Positions 35,562-47,602 are shown, counted from the first letter of the stretch. The stretch is DNA of 64,000 nt from Pomacea canaliculata (GCF_003073045.1 NC_037600.1:11768758-11832757), one strand, 5' to 3'. Translations and numbers: made by a program. The notes: generated from the letters alone by a model not told the origin.

Positions 35562-36664
35562 TTACCGTAAACTTCGGGCTATAAGCCGATACTTTTCCCC
35601 AAAGTTTATGTCCTGAGGTTTAGACAGCGATGCGGATTTTTTATAGTTTGATTACATTTTCGATGAGTTCCTAATTAATTAAATTAAATTACTTCAAAAT
35701 TTAAAAAATTTAAATTTAAAATTAAAAATTAAACATTAATTAAAGTGTTAATTGTTTACATTGTTACAGTGTTAACTGTTCGCATTTTTAAATCAAGCAA
35801 CACACAACTGGAGCATTCAGATCAGTTGCCAAAAACTCATGTCAACAAAAATAAACAAGAGGAAATGCCTACGATGCAACTCTCATGTTGTATATATTTG
35901 CGGCTTATTTATGGAAAAAATAGAAAGTTGTAAAAATTTAGTGGATGCGGCTTATATACAGGTTAACACAGCGATGCGGATTTTTTATATTTTGATTACA
36001 TTTTCGATGAGTTCCAAATTAACTAAATTAACTAAAAATTTAAAAAATTGAAAAATTAAAATTAAATTCAAAATTAAAATTAAAAATTAAAAATTTATTA
36101 AAGTGTTAATTGTTTACATTGTTAATGTTAATTGTTTACGTTATTACAGTGTTAACTGTTCGCATTTTTAAATCAAGCAACACACAACTGGAGCATTCAG
36201 ATCAGTTGCCAAAAACTCATGTCAACAAAAAAAACAAGAGTAAATGCGTACGATGCAACTCTCGTGTTGTATATATTTGTGGATTATTTATGGAAAAAAT
36301 AGAAAGTTGTAAAAATTTAGTGGATGCGGCTTATGTACAGGTTTAGACAGAGATGCGGATTTTTTATATTTTGATTACATTTTCGATGAGTTCGAAATTA
36401 ACTAAATTAACTACAAATTAAAAAAAATTAAAATTAAATTAAAAATTTTAAAATTAAAAATTAATTAAAGTGTTAATTGTTGACATTGTTACAGTGTTAA
36501 CTGTTTGCATTTTTAAATCAAGCAACACACAACTGGAGCATTCAGATCAGTTGCCAAAAACTCATGTCAACAAAAAAAAAAAACAAGTGTTGTATATATT
36601 TGCGGCTTATTTATGGAAAAAATAGAAAGTTGTAAAAATTTAATTGATGCGGCTTATATACAGG
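35562..36664. repeat. Tandem repeat, three units of about 315-380 bp
   Basis: After a lead-in with CGGGCTATAAGCCGATAC, three copies begin near 35627, 35971 and 36350 with GATGCGGATTTTTTATA. Each then has an AT-rich stretch of TTAAAATTAAA units, a conserved block (AACACACAACTGGAGCATTC) and the end GATGCGGCTTATATACAGG. Unit lengths are 344, 379 and about 315 bases and differ by indels in the AT-rich part. The lead-in ATAAGCCG and the terminal CGGCTTAT are inverted relatives, suggesting that the array amplified inside a DNA transposon. The family was not identified. Confidence 0.85.
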
Positions 36665-37700
36665 AGCGCTTCATAATCCAAAATTTAAGGTATGGGATAT
36701 GCATTCCTTTTAGACTTTACCCGTACAGAACTATAACATATAATTAATTCATTAAAACTATGCCCAACATTAATATGTAAAACAACCAGTCAATAACGAT
36801 GGTTATAGGCAATCATTCTCTTCTGAAAAAAAGGAGCTTTAATATTAACCCTCCGTCATGTACCTGTGGGGACAGACTTAGTATCCCACGTGTGCTGTTG
36901 GAGTTTAATAATTAAGACAAACCAGAAACAGAAGAATTAAAACATTTTTAGGATAAATAAAGATTGGTGCGAAGCATTAATAACTGCCTCAACTCACCTA
37001 AAGAACTAGAATATAGATTAATATTATTGATAGAATCAATGGTGACAAGCCACCCAAACTACACTGATTTAAGAAGGGTAAAGGGAAATAACTGGATAAA
37101 AACGTACTCTAAAAACGTAAATAATAGCCATAGACACTCCATAAATGTGTTAATAAAATTGTTCAACTTCTCCATCTCCAACTGGAACTAGGAGCAAAGC
37201 CCATTACATAAAGTAAAACTCTAAAAACAACAACAACAAAATTACAGTTTAGAGGGTAGAAATAGGGCTACATAAGGGTCTGGCAACCACTTCAACACAA
37301 CCCCACTAGGCAGGCTTCCTAGGCACCCATAGCAAACGACCACAGCAGGAACAGAGGGCACTATCGCAGTGGACCCCCCATGCAGGCTTGGCACACCTGC
37401 TAGACACCAAGAACTCGGACAAACAACAGGAAGAGAGCGCACTAGCAAGAGTAAGGCTCAAGAAAGAAGAGAGGTGAACGGCAAGATGGATGTTTGGGCA
37501 AATGCAAAGGTAAAATATATCCCACTGTGATCATGTCAAAATCGTGTCCTGGCTGCTTATGCCTCGACTGCTTGTGCCCTGGCTGACATTTTCTCATACT
37601 ATAGTTGCAGGAAGTGCAAGAACCTGCACAACAAAGGGAAACAATGCACGTGAAGCTCCACAAATTTAATTAAAACGACAAACTACTCGTGTGCTAAATT
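36665..37700. other. Unassigned sequence, possibly retroelement-derived
   Basis: An open frame at 36964-37191 (75 codons, RRVKGNNWIKTYSK) and a GC-richer block at 37240-37660 are seen. Composition and abrupt edges suggest transposon sequence, but no family motif was recognised. Confidence 0.3.
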
Positions 37701-37875
37701 CAGGGCTTCTGCTCAGGCTAAATTCTTTGGGGTCCCAGGGACCCCTTCTTCAGATTTTTAAGGGGTCCCTGTTCTTCGCCCAAATTTGAATGGGACCCCA
37801 TTGACGAAAATTGAAGGGGTCCTCCGAACTTTTAATGCGTACTGTACGCAATTTTTTGCGAAAGCAGAAGCCCTG
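37701..37875. mobile_element. hAT-type miniature element, CAGGGCTTCTGCT ends
   Basis: CAGGGCTTCTGCT at the left end and AGCAGAAGCCCTG at the right end are perfect 13-bp inverted repeats around a 175-bp body that repeats GGGGTCCC/GGGACCCC motifs. There is no coding capacity. Flanking TAAATT and TTAAATAA only loosely agree, so the target duplication is eroded. Confidence 0.8.
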
Positions 37876-38743
37876 TTAAATAAGAAATGGGGATAATTGA
37901 TATCATACGATAAAGAACTTATCTACAACAAACATGTTTTAAGGATGCTGATGTTACTAAAAACCTTTGAACTTTGTCGGCAAATAGTTCCTTGGCTGTA
38001 GGCAAATCGACGGTTAAATCGAATTATGTTTGGCCAAATCCATTGGGTCGAATGGACCACTCTCCGGTTTGCAGCGTTCGATTGCCCGCTAGGTACCTGT
38101 TCGTGCACTCTGTACAAGTCCACATAAATGGGGATGCTTATAAGGTCTACTTTTTCTCATATACTTATTAGAGTTTGAAAACAGAACTTTTAGAACAGCA
38201 GCTTTGGATTTCATTTCACCCACATTACAAGTAAAATATTAAGAATTTCTTTCTTGCTGCATTGTCTACTTCTTTTTACAGAACTCCTTTTACTTGATGA
38301 CATTCATTAGAAACTTTTTTGTCAGCATATTCAGTTTAGATTTATGTCCCTTAGAATAGTTACAACTTGAGAAAGACCTAGTTCTAGAAGAATTTGTTTG
38401 TTTACTATAAATGCTGCCTAATTTACCGTAGAAAACGTGGCTGGCATCTCTCTCTCTCTTCATCGCTTTCTCCTCCATTTACTTCTCAAAACAATTTAAT
38501 CTTAAACATAGAAATTTAAGAACAGAAATAGACGTAAAACTTGCTAAGAATTCCAACTGTCGAGTATCTTAACTTGCGAGCCATTTTTGCAGTCAACATT
38601 AAATAATGTAAGGACAGTGTCACAAGCTGCTGTATAGTGTGGCTAAAACTATTTTTTTCTCCTGTTCTCATTCCTCAAAAGACTGTGGTATTATCCAAAA
38701 CTGTCACAGAAATCCGATCATCTTTTTATCTCTTATGTCCACA
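37876..38743. other. Spacer and probable 3' UTR
   Basis: No gene seen. The right part follows the TGA of the minus-strand RING/B-box/NHR gene and probably holds its 3' UTR. Confidence 0.4.
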
Positions 38744-41700
38744 TCATGTTAAGCTTTTCCACACTTTACTAAGATACTTTAAAGCTTGTTCCGAGCTGTG
38801 TACCTGAATGAATCTCACCTGTGTCACGTTGATGCTGAGGTCGAAAACTGCATAGCAAGGTCGCTGAACATTTCTCAAGGCGATGCCCAAGTCTCGTTCT
38901 TGGAGAAAAATGTGAAGGCTGTCGGTGGAGTCGATCATCAATCCTATGGCCTTTGATGTGTCAACATCCGCAACCTGAAAAACAAATATCGTCAAAACAC
39001 ATACATTCTCATCTAGGCACCAGGTTCAGCAATTTTACCGTCGAGCACGTCAACTAAATCATCTGTTGGTAATATTTGAGTGATAACTTTTAAATAATGA
39101 TGAACAAAGGGTGTGTTTTGCTAATTTAATATCTAAATCAAAAACTGAAATCTGGAATTATTATTGTAAATTATTTGAACCATCAGACAAAATCAGTGTC
39201 CCCTTCAACGTTTTCTGCTCAGTATGCCGTCTGAACATCCTCCATCTCACACATTCACTATTTGATGTTCAAATTTTACAAGCATTTATTTATAACAAAG
39301 CCATTATTTAGAGTGAGAGAGGAAGGGAGATAATAAAAGAGTGAGTGTGGGGAAGGAAAGACAGACAGACAGACAGACAGACAAAAACAATGTCACCTAC
39401 AACGTTGTCTGGCCAGTCTGCTGTCTGAACATCCACCATCTCACACATCCACTGTTTGATGTTCAAATCATTGGGATATGTTTGTGTTATTCCACAAAAT
39501 TTTATATCATCTGGTTGCCAAGCTCGTCTCATTTCTATTACCGATACCTGGAGAAGGAGATAAAATAGTTACACAGCCTTCAAATATTAAAATAATTCAA
39601 AAACTCATTCAAAGGGTTGATAAATATTTAATCTGTTTACATTTAGCTCATTTAAAAAATAGCCATGGGTCTGGTACAAAGATACCACATCCATTGCTTT
39701 GGGTTTCCTTTAGCATTTTTTTAGAAGACTAGTCAAGAAATTAATGCTACATTTTATGTTGTTTTTCTTGCTTATACCACCCTTTCAGTCGGGTCAAAAG
39801 TTTTCTACAAATAAAATCCTACCGAAGGAAGCTATATGGTGCTGGTGAAAATAAAAGCACCATGACTTTAAAATTCATTTTGTTTTGAAGACTAAAACTA
39901 TTTGACAGTCTCTTTATTTTTTTCATCCTTTAAACAACAATCGTCTTCAATATCATTGTTAGCCTTAACGGCGGTGTTAAAGCAGCGAAGGGTTGTTTTT
40001 ACCTGATATAAAACATTCGACACCAGAGCATCACGTGACACCACAACACCTTCACACGCACCCTGACACTCGGCCAACTTCTGGTTCAGCGCGAGCATCA
40101 CGCTGGAGCCGCGATTTTTGTGGAAAACGAATTCTATCTCCTGTGAGATTTAAAAAACATGGTATTGTTAAACATCTAGTGTCATATTTTTTTCTAATAA
40201 CTAATTAAATTATTAGAGTTATTTTTATAAAGCTCAGTCCAAGATATACAAGATACAATTTCTCTAAATCTTAGTGGATGTCTTCCTTCCGTTCTGGAAC
40301 TATCCATCTAAAAACAAATCCATGAACAGAAATAAGTCAGCTACACTGATGTTGGGATTGTAGGGCTGTGTTGAGGTTGACAGTAGAAGTGATAATTAGG
40401 CTAATTAGGACTGTGGACTAAAGTGATCGCAGTTTGTGAATTGCGATATTTCTTTGCGTGTATGCCAGAAACGAAAATTGATATTCACCCAGATTGATGG
40501 GTTAATGCGTTCCTGACCTGAGTTAACCCAGTCAATAAACAGTCACCTAACCATATCTCTCCTACTTGCCACAAATGTAAATCAAAAATTTCATAATCAA
40601 GAAAGTCTAAGAACTGTGTGAAAGATGCCATAAATCCTTGTCTCCTCCTCTATCCCAACAACTACGCTAACAAAAAAAATTTAGAAATAAACAGTTTTTC
40701 TTACTTCAAGTCTTTCCTCTTGTAGTGTGAGTTCACACTTTATTTGTCGGACAAAATTGTTCAAGTCCACCATTTTGACAAAGGCCGTCGTGTCGATCTC
40801 TGATGGCCAGGTGGCGCTCAAGTCCAGAGTCTTGATCCTGTCCTGTAAAGTTTGCTTGGCGTAGATGAGCTGGGGGCAAGGACACACTGCTCCTGCGCGT
40901 GAAACAATTCTCGCGTGGGATTTGACCCTCGCTAGTCGCATTTCAATGTCGTAACTAGCGTCGCGCATTGACTCTAAGACTTTTCTCGAGCTAGCAGACT
41001 TTAATGGTTTTGTATATTTGTTGAAAATCGGCACCAGACGATTGCACAGCTTTTCATACGAATTCCATCCTATCAGACAAGTGTTTAGCTCATTTATGCT
41101 TTTTTCCATCTTGTTTCCCGCCGAAGAAAGAGTTTCGTTTAGGTCTCTCACTGCTTCTTTAGCTGCATTCATTTTGCTGTCCAGATCTTTCATCTCAGGA
41201 CACAATTTGTGTGTTTCCGCAACACATGAGCCGCAAACAGCAAACCCGTGATTTGCGCAATAATACTTTATTTTTTCGCCATGGCATTCACACAGTGGAA
41301 TGCGGCTAGCAGCCAGACTTTCAGCTGTTACACTCCCTAGACTCTTTACTTCGTGACTACGGCTCATCGAAAAATTTTTGTGTACGTTGGTGCAGGCCGG
41401 ACACAACATTTCCCGGCACTGCAGACAGATGGAGTCGGCTTCTTCGCGACGACACCCACAACAGACGGGTGTCTGGGTCTTCAGGTCGACGCTCAACACC
41501 AACGCATCCATGACAAAATCTGTGGGCAGAGAGTCGGCAATGCTCTCTGGACTCTGAGATTCCAGTGCCTCCTGGCTAGCGATGGGATCTTGGCATAAAG
41601 GACAATCAGGGTGGTTTTTTGACTTTATTATAGAGACAATACACTCCCTGCACAGGAGATGACCACAGAGTAAAATCTTCGGCTCGAAGAAATTATTATG

Positions 41701-41748
41701 ACACACCGAGCACTCTGTGTCAGGTGGCTCACAAGATACTGTTTCCAT
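38744..41748 (-). CDS. RING, B-box, coiled-coil, NHR (neuralized) protein
   Basis: Four phase-0 coding exons, 41748-40705, 40140-40003, 39547-39401 and 38974-38744, give 519 residues. Residues 13-52 form a C3HC4 RING (C13, C16, C28, H30, C33, C36, C49, C52). Residues 96-132 and 153-183 are two B-boxes rich in Cys/His, and about 186-250 is probably coiled coil. Exons 2-4 form one NHR domain: FHKNRGSSVML, GVVVSRDAL, then LHIFLQERDLGIALRNV, CYAVFDL and the closing QVRFI, matching the neuralized pattern of an FH..G start, a VFS..PL-like strand and a VDLYG-like end. The RING suggests an E3 ubiquitin ligase, with the NHR as substrate-binding part. The exon 3 donor is chosen as GTT/GTAGGT because it keeps phase 0. 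An acceptor at 41762 and a GTAAGT donor at 43014 suggest a noncoding first exon. Confidence 0.8.
39195..39278 (-). pseudogene. Partial duplicate of NHR exon 3
   Basis: About 80 bases here resemble 39391-39470, the 3' part of exon 3, at roughly four fifths of positions (shared CGTCTGAACATCC.CCATCTCACACA and TTTGATGTTCAAAT). The copy lies in the intron after exon 3, in the same orientation. Its counterpart of the donor GTAGGT is changed, so it is unlikely to be spliced in. Confidence 0.65.
39360..39383. repeat. (GACA)n microsatellite
   Basis: Six GACA units between the duplicate and exon 3 of the NHR gene. Confidence 0.85.
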
Positions 41749-43410
41749 GCTGGAATGCGGATCTAGAAAATCAAAAATATATATAACAACAGAAATATAG
41801 TTTTTTTTTTCTTTTCTTTCCAAATATCAAAGAGGCATTAATTAGCTTTAGTTTACACGCCTTTATTGATTCACTATAAAGGTTTGTTGTCTCACATCGG
41901 GTGCGTACCCACAACCAATCGACTTAATTTATTTTATCTCATTTTGTTCTAGTTACCATCATCAAGGTAAATTGTCAGCCAATTTATTTTATTTTCATCA
42001 CGGTTGTATGATCTGCATGGTGTTTTATTTAAACGCTACATTTGCAGAAAAACTGTATAAGTATTTTGTCCAGAACTATGCCAAGAAATACTAGATCATC
42101 TGTTAATAAAAAGAGAGCCATTATGCACATAGGTTCTGAATGATTGTATGTATAAACTGGTATCTAAATTTTAAATGGGACGCAACTCATCTAAAATGCT
42201 CTGTAGAGTTGCTTCCCTTCAAATAAATAGCGAATAACCAGTAAGTTAGCATACAGATGTATGTGACCCCTAGGACACATTAATTGTAGCTCTGAAAACA
42301 ATATTTAATACGATATGAAATTATTAACAGCTATGCAAAGACTGCAGACATCATCATCTTCTAGTCCCATGTGGAATAATATTACTTTTGTCCCCAGAGT
42401 TCTATGTAGCATCTGATTTGAAGCTATTTTAATTAAATATCTTTTATACTATGCATTGCTTTAAATAAAACATTAAACATTAAATAAAACATTCAATAAA
42501 TACATCTGCATATTGTACTATTTTACTTTCAGATTTGTGCATTTTTATACCTTTTATATATTTGTTTTTTCTTTTCATAATAGCAAAAATATCTACGCAC
42601 TGAATAAATAAATAATGTGAGATGGGGTCCCCCTCCTTGCATCCTCTTCTAATTTGGAACCATGCTGATAATTCAATCAAAGGAATATTTTTTAAATTAT
42701 TAGGGCTGAGTATTCTTCTGTTACTTCTCTAATAACGTTATTTTTTGAGTTAGATAATTTTTGTCCTCTAAATGTGATGAATTTAACTTCAATTGATTGA
42801 AATCTTCTTTCCTCTTCTTTATTGCTTAATGATAGAGTGATCATATAATGGTCAGCTCGATCTCCTGGTAAGCAAAATTTACGTTTTGTTACATAAATTG
42901 TGCTCACCAAATACCAGACCCTTTCTTTTACAATAAACAGTTTAGCACACATATGCAAATTTATCTACATACCTTTAGATAGTCTGACTTATATACATAG
43001 ATTGGGGTACTTACGTTTAGAAGCTCTCAACAGCGACAGCAGTTTGCAGTGTTTGGTGCTCCACTTTGTCAACAGACTAACTCTTCAACATTTACCATGA
43101 AGGACCTTACATTCCAGCCTGCAAGAGCGGCGGGCATTTAAAGGGATGTCAGACGAACAGGAGGGAAACGTGGAATACGATGCTAAACTGACGACAGTTG
43201 AGAGAGGGCGTGACTTGTAGGCGGTGCTAGTGACGCATACATCGAGCTTTTTCTCTGCAGCCCAGGCACGTGATCGTGTCGCATCCCTCTACCCTCTGTT
43301 TCCCCCCCCCCCTTTTGTTCCCCCTCCCCGCATGTAGCTGCGACAAGTCAAAGGCCGAAGTCGAAGTGGGTGTATTTTTGAAATGGTTTCGCCTGTGGGA
43401 GGGAAGGTAG
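41749..43410. other. Upstream region of the RING/NHR gene
   Basis: Minus-strand CTAAAC/GTAAGTACC at 43014-43015 is a strong donor and TTTTCTAG at 41763 a matching acceptor, so an untranslated first exon at about 43015-43110 with a roughly 1.25-kb intron is likely. That intron carries a LINE fragment at 42430-42960. The GC-richer 43100-43320 is the probable promoter. Confidence 0.45.
42430..42960 (-). pseudogene. LINE fragment (Tx1/L1-like endonuclease and RT pieces)
   Basis: The frame at 42680-42480 shows FQIRRGCKEGDPISHYLF, IKGIKM, and KIVQYAD, the fingers and active-site strand of LINE reverse transcriptases of the L1/Tx1 group (consensus GCRQGDPLSPYLF and QYADD; the second Asp of the YADD box reads V here). 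The frame at 42958-42692 shows GDRADHYMITLSLS, like the SDHHM end of an APE endonuclease. The linker between the domains is missing or scrambled, so it is an internally deleted relic. Confidence 0.65.
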
Positions 43411-43412
43411 GG

Positions 43413-43648
43413 GTACCCGGTGGTGTACCAGCGGTCAGTTTCCCCTAACCGCTACCCTGGTCCCGAGGCAGGGTGGAGACCACATGCGATAAAACGAGCA
43501 ATAAAATGTCTTTCTCAATTCTCAGCCGAGTACTTGGTGTTGGCGGTTAGAAAGCTGATGGGAAACGGTTTGGAACTGAACATAATGTCAGGGTTAGGAC
43601 CGACAATTGAATGTATTCTCCATAAAATGAAAAAAAAAAAAAAAAAGG
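43413..43648 (+). mobile_element. tRNA-derived SINE, degenerate
   Basis: Begins with an A-box-like stretch (CCCGGTGGTGTACCAGCGGTCAG) and ends in an A-run at about 43630-43646. Its 3' part (TCAGGGTTAGGACCGAC then TTCTCCATAAAAT) is repeated in the copy ending near 44200. Confidence 0.55.
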
Positions 43649-43997
43649 GGGAGAAAAAGATGAACAGCGGATATGACACAAACACAAAGACAACTGAATT
43701 TTAAAACAAAGTATACATAACAACTGGAAAATAAAATAATAATACTACAGTATGGACACTAGCCTACTTGCACGTCGCACTCAAAACTTGGGTGGAATGC
43801 ATAGACCGTACATGTAAGCATGGACTGCAAGCCAAATATTGATATCCCCGCTAATCAGGAAAGAAAGATAAGAGATAGAGAGAAAGACAAAAGAGCAATA
43901 AAAATAAAGTTTGAAAATTCAGTTGTTTTTATGTTCGTGTCATTTGCGCTGTGAATTCTTCTGTCTTTTGAATATTCTAGTTTTGTTTGTTTGTGTA

Positions 43998-44205
43998 CAC
44001 GCTTTGCCGACAGCCAGGTGGGCGGGGTAAAGGTGAACAAACACGGTCGGCTGCCATGGCAACAAAACATCTGAGTCAGCCCACTAGTACTTGCTGTAGG
44101 GTCGTGAGAAAGGTGAGGCGAAATGGCTTCTATCTGAACATGCTGTCGTGGTTAGGACTGTCAAATAAATGTTTTCTCCATGAAATAAAGAAAGATAAAA
44201 ATGAG
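43998..44205 (+). mobile_element. Second SINE-like copy sharing the same 3' tail
   Basis: The tail GGTTAGGACTGTCAAATAAA then TTTTCTCCATGAAATAAAG matches the tail of the element at 43413-43648. The head is too degraded to read the polymerase III boxes with confidence. Confidence 0.45.
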
Positions 44206-44705
44206 ACGGATGAACAGCTGAAATTAGACAATCATACAGATAACAGAATTTAAAAACAATTAATTTTTTTTTCATCTCTTGATCTTTCTCTCCATCTTTC
44301 TTTACTCATAAGAGGGGATAATAATTTTTAATATTTTCAGTCCATTCCTCCTGATGACTGACCTAAAGTACACCTCGGTTTGAGTACAATGTTCGTACTT
44401 TTACAAATGGCCAACGATTCACGACAGCAACATAGTGCCCCCACGCTCTTTCTTCACTTATCTTACCCGACAATGATGCCGGGTGGAGGTCATCGGTGCT
44501 TGTGTCTTCCTGAGTCGACAAAACCGAGAACTGGACGTGGAGAAGACCTCTACAATCAAAAGGGTTAGGACCAGTTTAGCACCCGTGCTTTTGTTTGTGT
44601 GTTCTCCCTTGTGAGAAGAGAGAGAGGACAGGAAAGGAGACAAAGGCAAACAACCCAAATAACACAAACAAAAAGGCAATGGAATTTTGAAACTTAGTTT
44701 TTATT

Positions 44706-44930
44706 AAGGTGACCAGACGTCCCGCATTAGGCGGGACAGTCCCGCTTTTGACCTCGTGTCCCGCCTGCTCATCGGGCGGAACGCCTAATGTCCCGCTTTC
44801 TGGCTTTCTGGCAAGTCCATCAAATGTCCCGATTGTCTTTAAAAATCACTTTTTTTGGCGTTCTTTGACGGTGACGACACCATCATCGGCACGTGTCCCG
44901 CTTTCGCCCCCGAAACGTCTGGTCACCTTA
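44706..44930. mobile_element. hAT-type MITE with 8-bp TSD and GTCCCGC subterminal repeats
   Basis: AAGGTGACCAGACGT and ACGTCTGGTCACCTT are perfect 15-bp inverted ends of a 225-bp element. TTTTTATT flanks it on both sides (44698-44705 and 44931-44938, one base offset), an 8-bp target duplication as in hAT elements. The motif GTCCCGC/GTCCCGA occurs repeatedly inside, like transposase-binding subterminal repeats. It has no coding capacity. Confidence 0.85.
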
Positions 44931-44938
44931 TTTTTATT

Positions 44939-46213
44939 GGTCTCGCTTAGTTTTTTGTTTTTCATTCCCTTTGGTGACCGACATACGGCACTGCATCTGG
45001 ATTTGGGTTAAGTGTTCGTACTTTTCGCACAACCCAAGTGGACATCAGTTCACACCTGTGGCACAGCACCCATTCACCTTCTGCCAAAGAGGTTTTTCTA
45101 TCCAGGTATCTCCTGTCCCTCCAGAGTCCAACATACATTGCTTTCTGAACAACTAAAATTTTGGAAAATTAATGCAAAGCAAAAGAAAGAATTTTATTTT
45201 TGTAATTATACACTTTGAAATTAAAACAAAATGTATCAAATCCAAAGCTATGCAATAAACTTTGTCAAAGTCATTTTTCTAACAAAACATGTGATCACAT
45301 ATTTTCTATTCTCATGAAATGCTGCATGCCATTTTTCATTTTATTTTACATGATTTACAAAAAGAACTAATTATAACAATCTTTAATTGCAGATCACACT
45401 GACTGTAGGTCTGGCTCAGTGAATTTTACCAGTTAGTTTATTTTGTCTCCCTCTATGATTTCATGAGGATCACTATACAAGCACAGGTTTTGTGTTTTTA
45501 ATAGTCTACATGCACATCATTATTATATCCATCTAAACATTTTCTGTTAATTGAAAAAAAATTGTCAAGAGACTTACATCCATAGTTTTGTTTTGTCATT
45601 ACTTTAAAGACTAAAAGTAATATTTTGATTTCAAATACATTATTGCACAGAGTTCACCGCTAAAATTGTTCTACTTTCATAAAGAACAGCTTTGATTAAA
45701 CTCTTAATTAACTTGGTGATTTGAGTCACTTAATGCCATTATTTTCTCTGAAGTCCCTACTAGGATTTATTTGAGAGACTGGGTCTTGTTTGTAGCTTTT
45801 GTCGCGTAACGCGATCGGGCGTTGCGGGACTCGCTCTCTCACATGCACACTCGCAATCACACAGACAAACCTCCGCGCGCCCGACACGAGCAACGAAGCC
45901 AACAACCACTCCTCAGTGGACGCAAAACGCGCACACGAAGCTACAACACAAAACTAAAATTTATTGGCGGTCGTATAGTGCGACCGCCAGCTCAAAAAAA
46001 AAAAAAAAAATATGGAAGAAAGGAAAGACAGAGAAAACAAAATCCCTGTTATACAGGTGGTCAAACAAAGCAAATAGGGGAGCACCCCATCATGACACAC
46101 ACGCACATAAAAAAAAAACAAAAAACAAAAGGGAAATCAGACACAATCCCACGGATGTGCAAACCCTCCCCTCTAGCTAATGGCGCTCGCGTGGTCCGAC
46201 GCGCCCCCAACTG
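44939..46213. other. Repeat-derived spacer with hairpin and poly(A)
   Basis: No gene. AT-rich from 45150 to 45780. GC-rich 45800-45990 ends in a perfect 8-bp stem hairpin (GGCGGTCG, loop TATAGTG, CGACCGCC at 45966-45988) and then 17 A, which looks like the 3' end of a retro-inserted transcript. Confidence 0.4.
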
Positions 46214-47130
46214 TCACCGCAGTTCAAAAGAGTATTCCCCCTTCCAGGCCACTGCCTGAGTCACCCGCCGTTCACAGCCACGGACCAATTCCAGTGTCAC
46301 ACCCTCTGCTATTGCCAGGAACACAGTTCGTCCCCGCGACTCCAGTGTCGGGGCTTGACCAACGGTCAGCTGATACTTCAGCGCAGGTCTTGTCACACGC
46401 AGGTGGTCAACGGTGCCGTGGACAAGCTGCACCCATCCCGCCTGCTGAATGAAGAGTTGTAATTTCGCTTGGAATGCTATTATGTCCGCATACACATGCG
46501 AAATCAACTTGTCTTTCCCTTGTAGTTTGGTGTTGAGTTCATTCAGATGTGACCTGATGTCGCATAAAATCGCCAAATCCCACAATCACAAGGGGTCGCT
46601 CAGCTGAGGCACTTGCTTTGATTTCTCCGTCATTAACATTTCAATCCCATGTCTCAATTAAAAAACCGTTTTAGTACCTTTCCTCGGCTTAACCAGCGGA
46701 CTTCACTGTGAAAGAGAACGTCTTCATAATCGCATTCTATTTCTGTCAAAAATTCCTTGAAAGTTCTGTGGTTCAACGCCTGCGATCTCATGAAGTTTAC
46801 AGTGCTGACCACAATCTTCATCACATGGTCCAGACTCAACACCTTGCCACAGAGATTTTGTTGGTGAATAATGCAATGAAGCCGCAGAGGCTCGGTTCCA
46901 TTAGACGACGACTTTTCTAATAACCCTTGATGCCAGTCCGCTGAGGCATCCAGCCATACTTCTGGCACCATCGGTAGTCACTCCCATTAATTTTTCCCAA
47001 GAGCAAGACCTTCTATTACGGCTGAAACTTTTTTGAACAGGTCTTCGCCAGTGGTGCTCCCGTGCATGCCCCTCATGGATACTAACTCTTCTGTAATTTC
47101 AAAATCGCTGTTTGTACAGCGAATAAATAC
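46214..47130 (-). pseudogene. Decayed hAT transposase (GTF2IRD2/ZBED5-like type)
   Basis: Three frame-shifted blocks, read right to left, follow the family order: SMRGMHGSTTGEDLFKKV (about 47080-47000), HCIIHQQNLCGKVL with VRWLSRGKVLKRFF (46971-46654), and LNELNTKLQGKDKLI (46585-46460). VRWLSRGKVL and LNELN.KLQG are hallmarks of the hAT-derived GTF2IRD2/ZBED5/SCAND3 group. The N-terminal BED finger and first catalytic Asp region are missing. A hAT-like terminus at 47603-47674 is probably its 5' end. The frame is broken in at least two places. Confidence 0.8.
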
Positions 47131-47602
47131 CAATTTCTTTAAAAATAGATTCCTTGGTTATTGAACTAACAGGAAAATAAACTTCTATGTTAAAATAAAA
47201 GTTAGAAATTGTCTTAAAATACATTTTAATCGAGGTACCCCACGGCGATCCGTCCTGATTTCCACAGGAAAATGACGAAATTCAAACGCTGTTTTAGTAT
47301 TGTTTCTCTAGTATTGTTTCTTTAGTATTGTAAGAACCCCACTGTTTTATACCTTGCTAGAAAGCCCGGCGTCTGTATTTTAATCTCTTTAACGGCTGAT
47401 TCAAATATTAACCAATCAAAAGATCACTAATCCCCTGTGGAATGCGGCGTCCCTCGTTCTCAAACACTGGTTTCCTCCAAAGACGAAAATCAAGAATGAA
47501 ATCCATTGAAACTTTGAGAGACGCCCTTACGTAGGGATACATACTTCTTCTTCCCTTTTTTAGGTTTTTATTATTATTAGCATGCCGATTTCCTGTACTG
47601 TG

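Noticed and set aside
39397-39401. Alternative donor TAG/GTGACA for NHR exon 3
   Set aside because: It leaves one extra base and would bring a stop into exon 4; the GTT/GTAGGT donor keeps phase.
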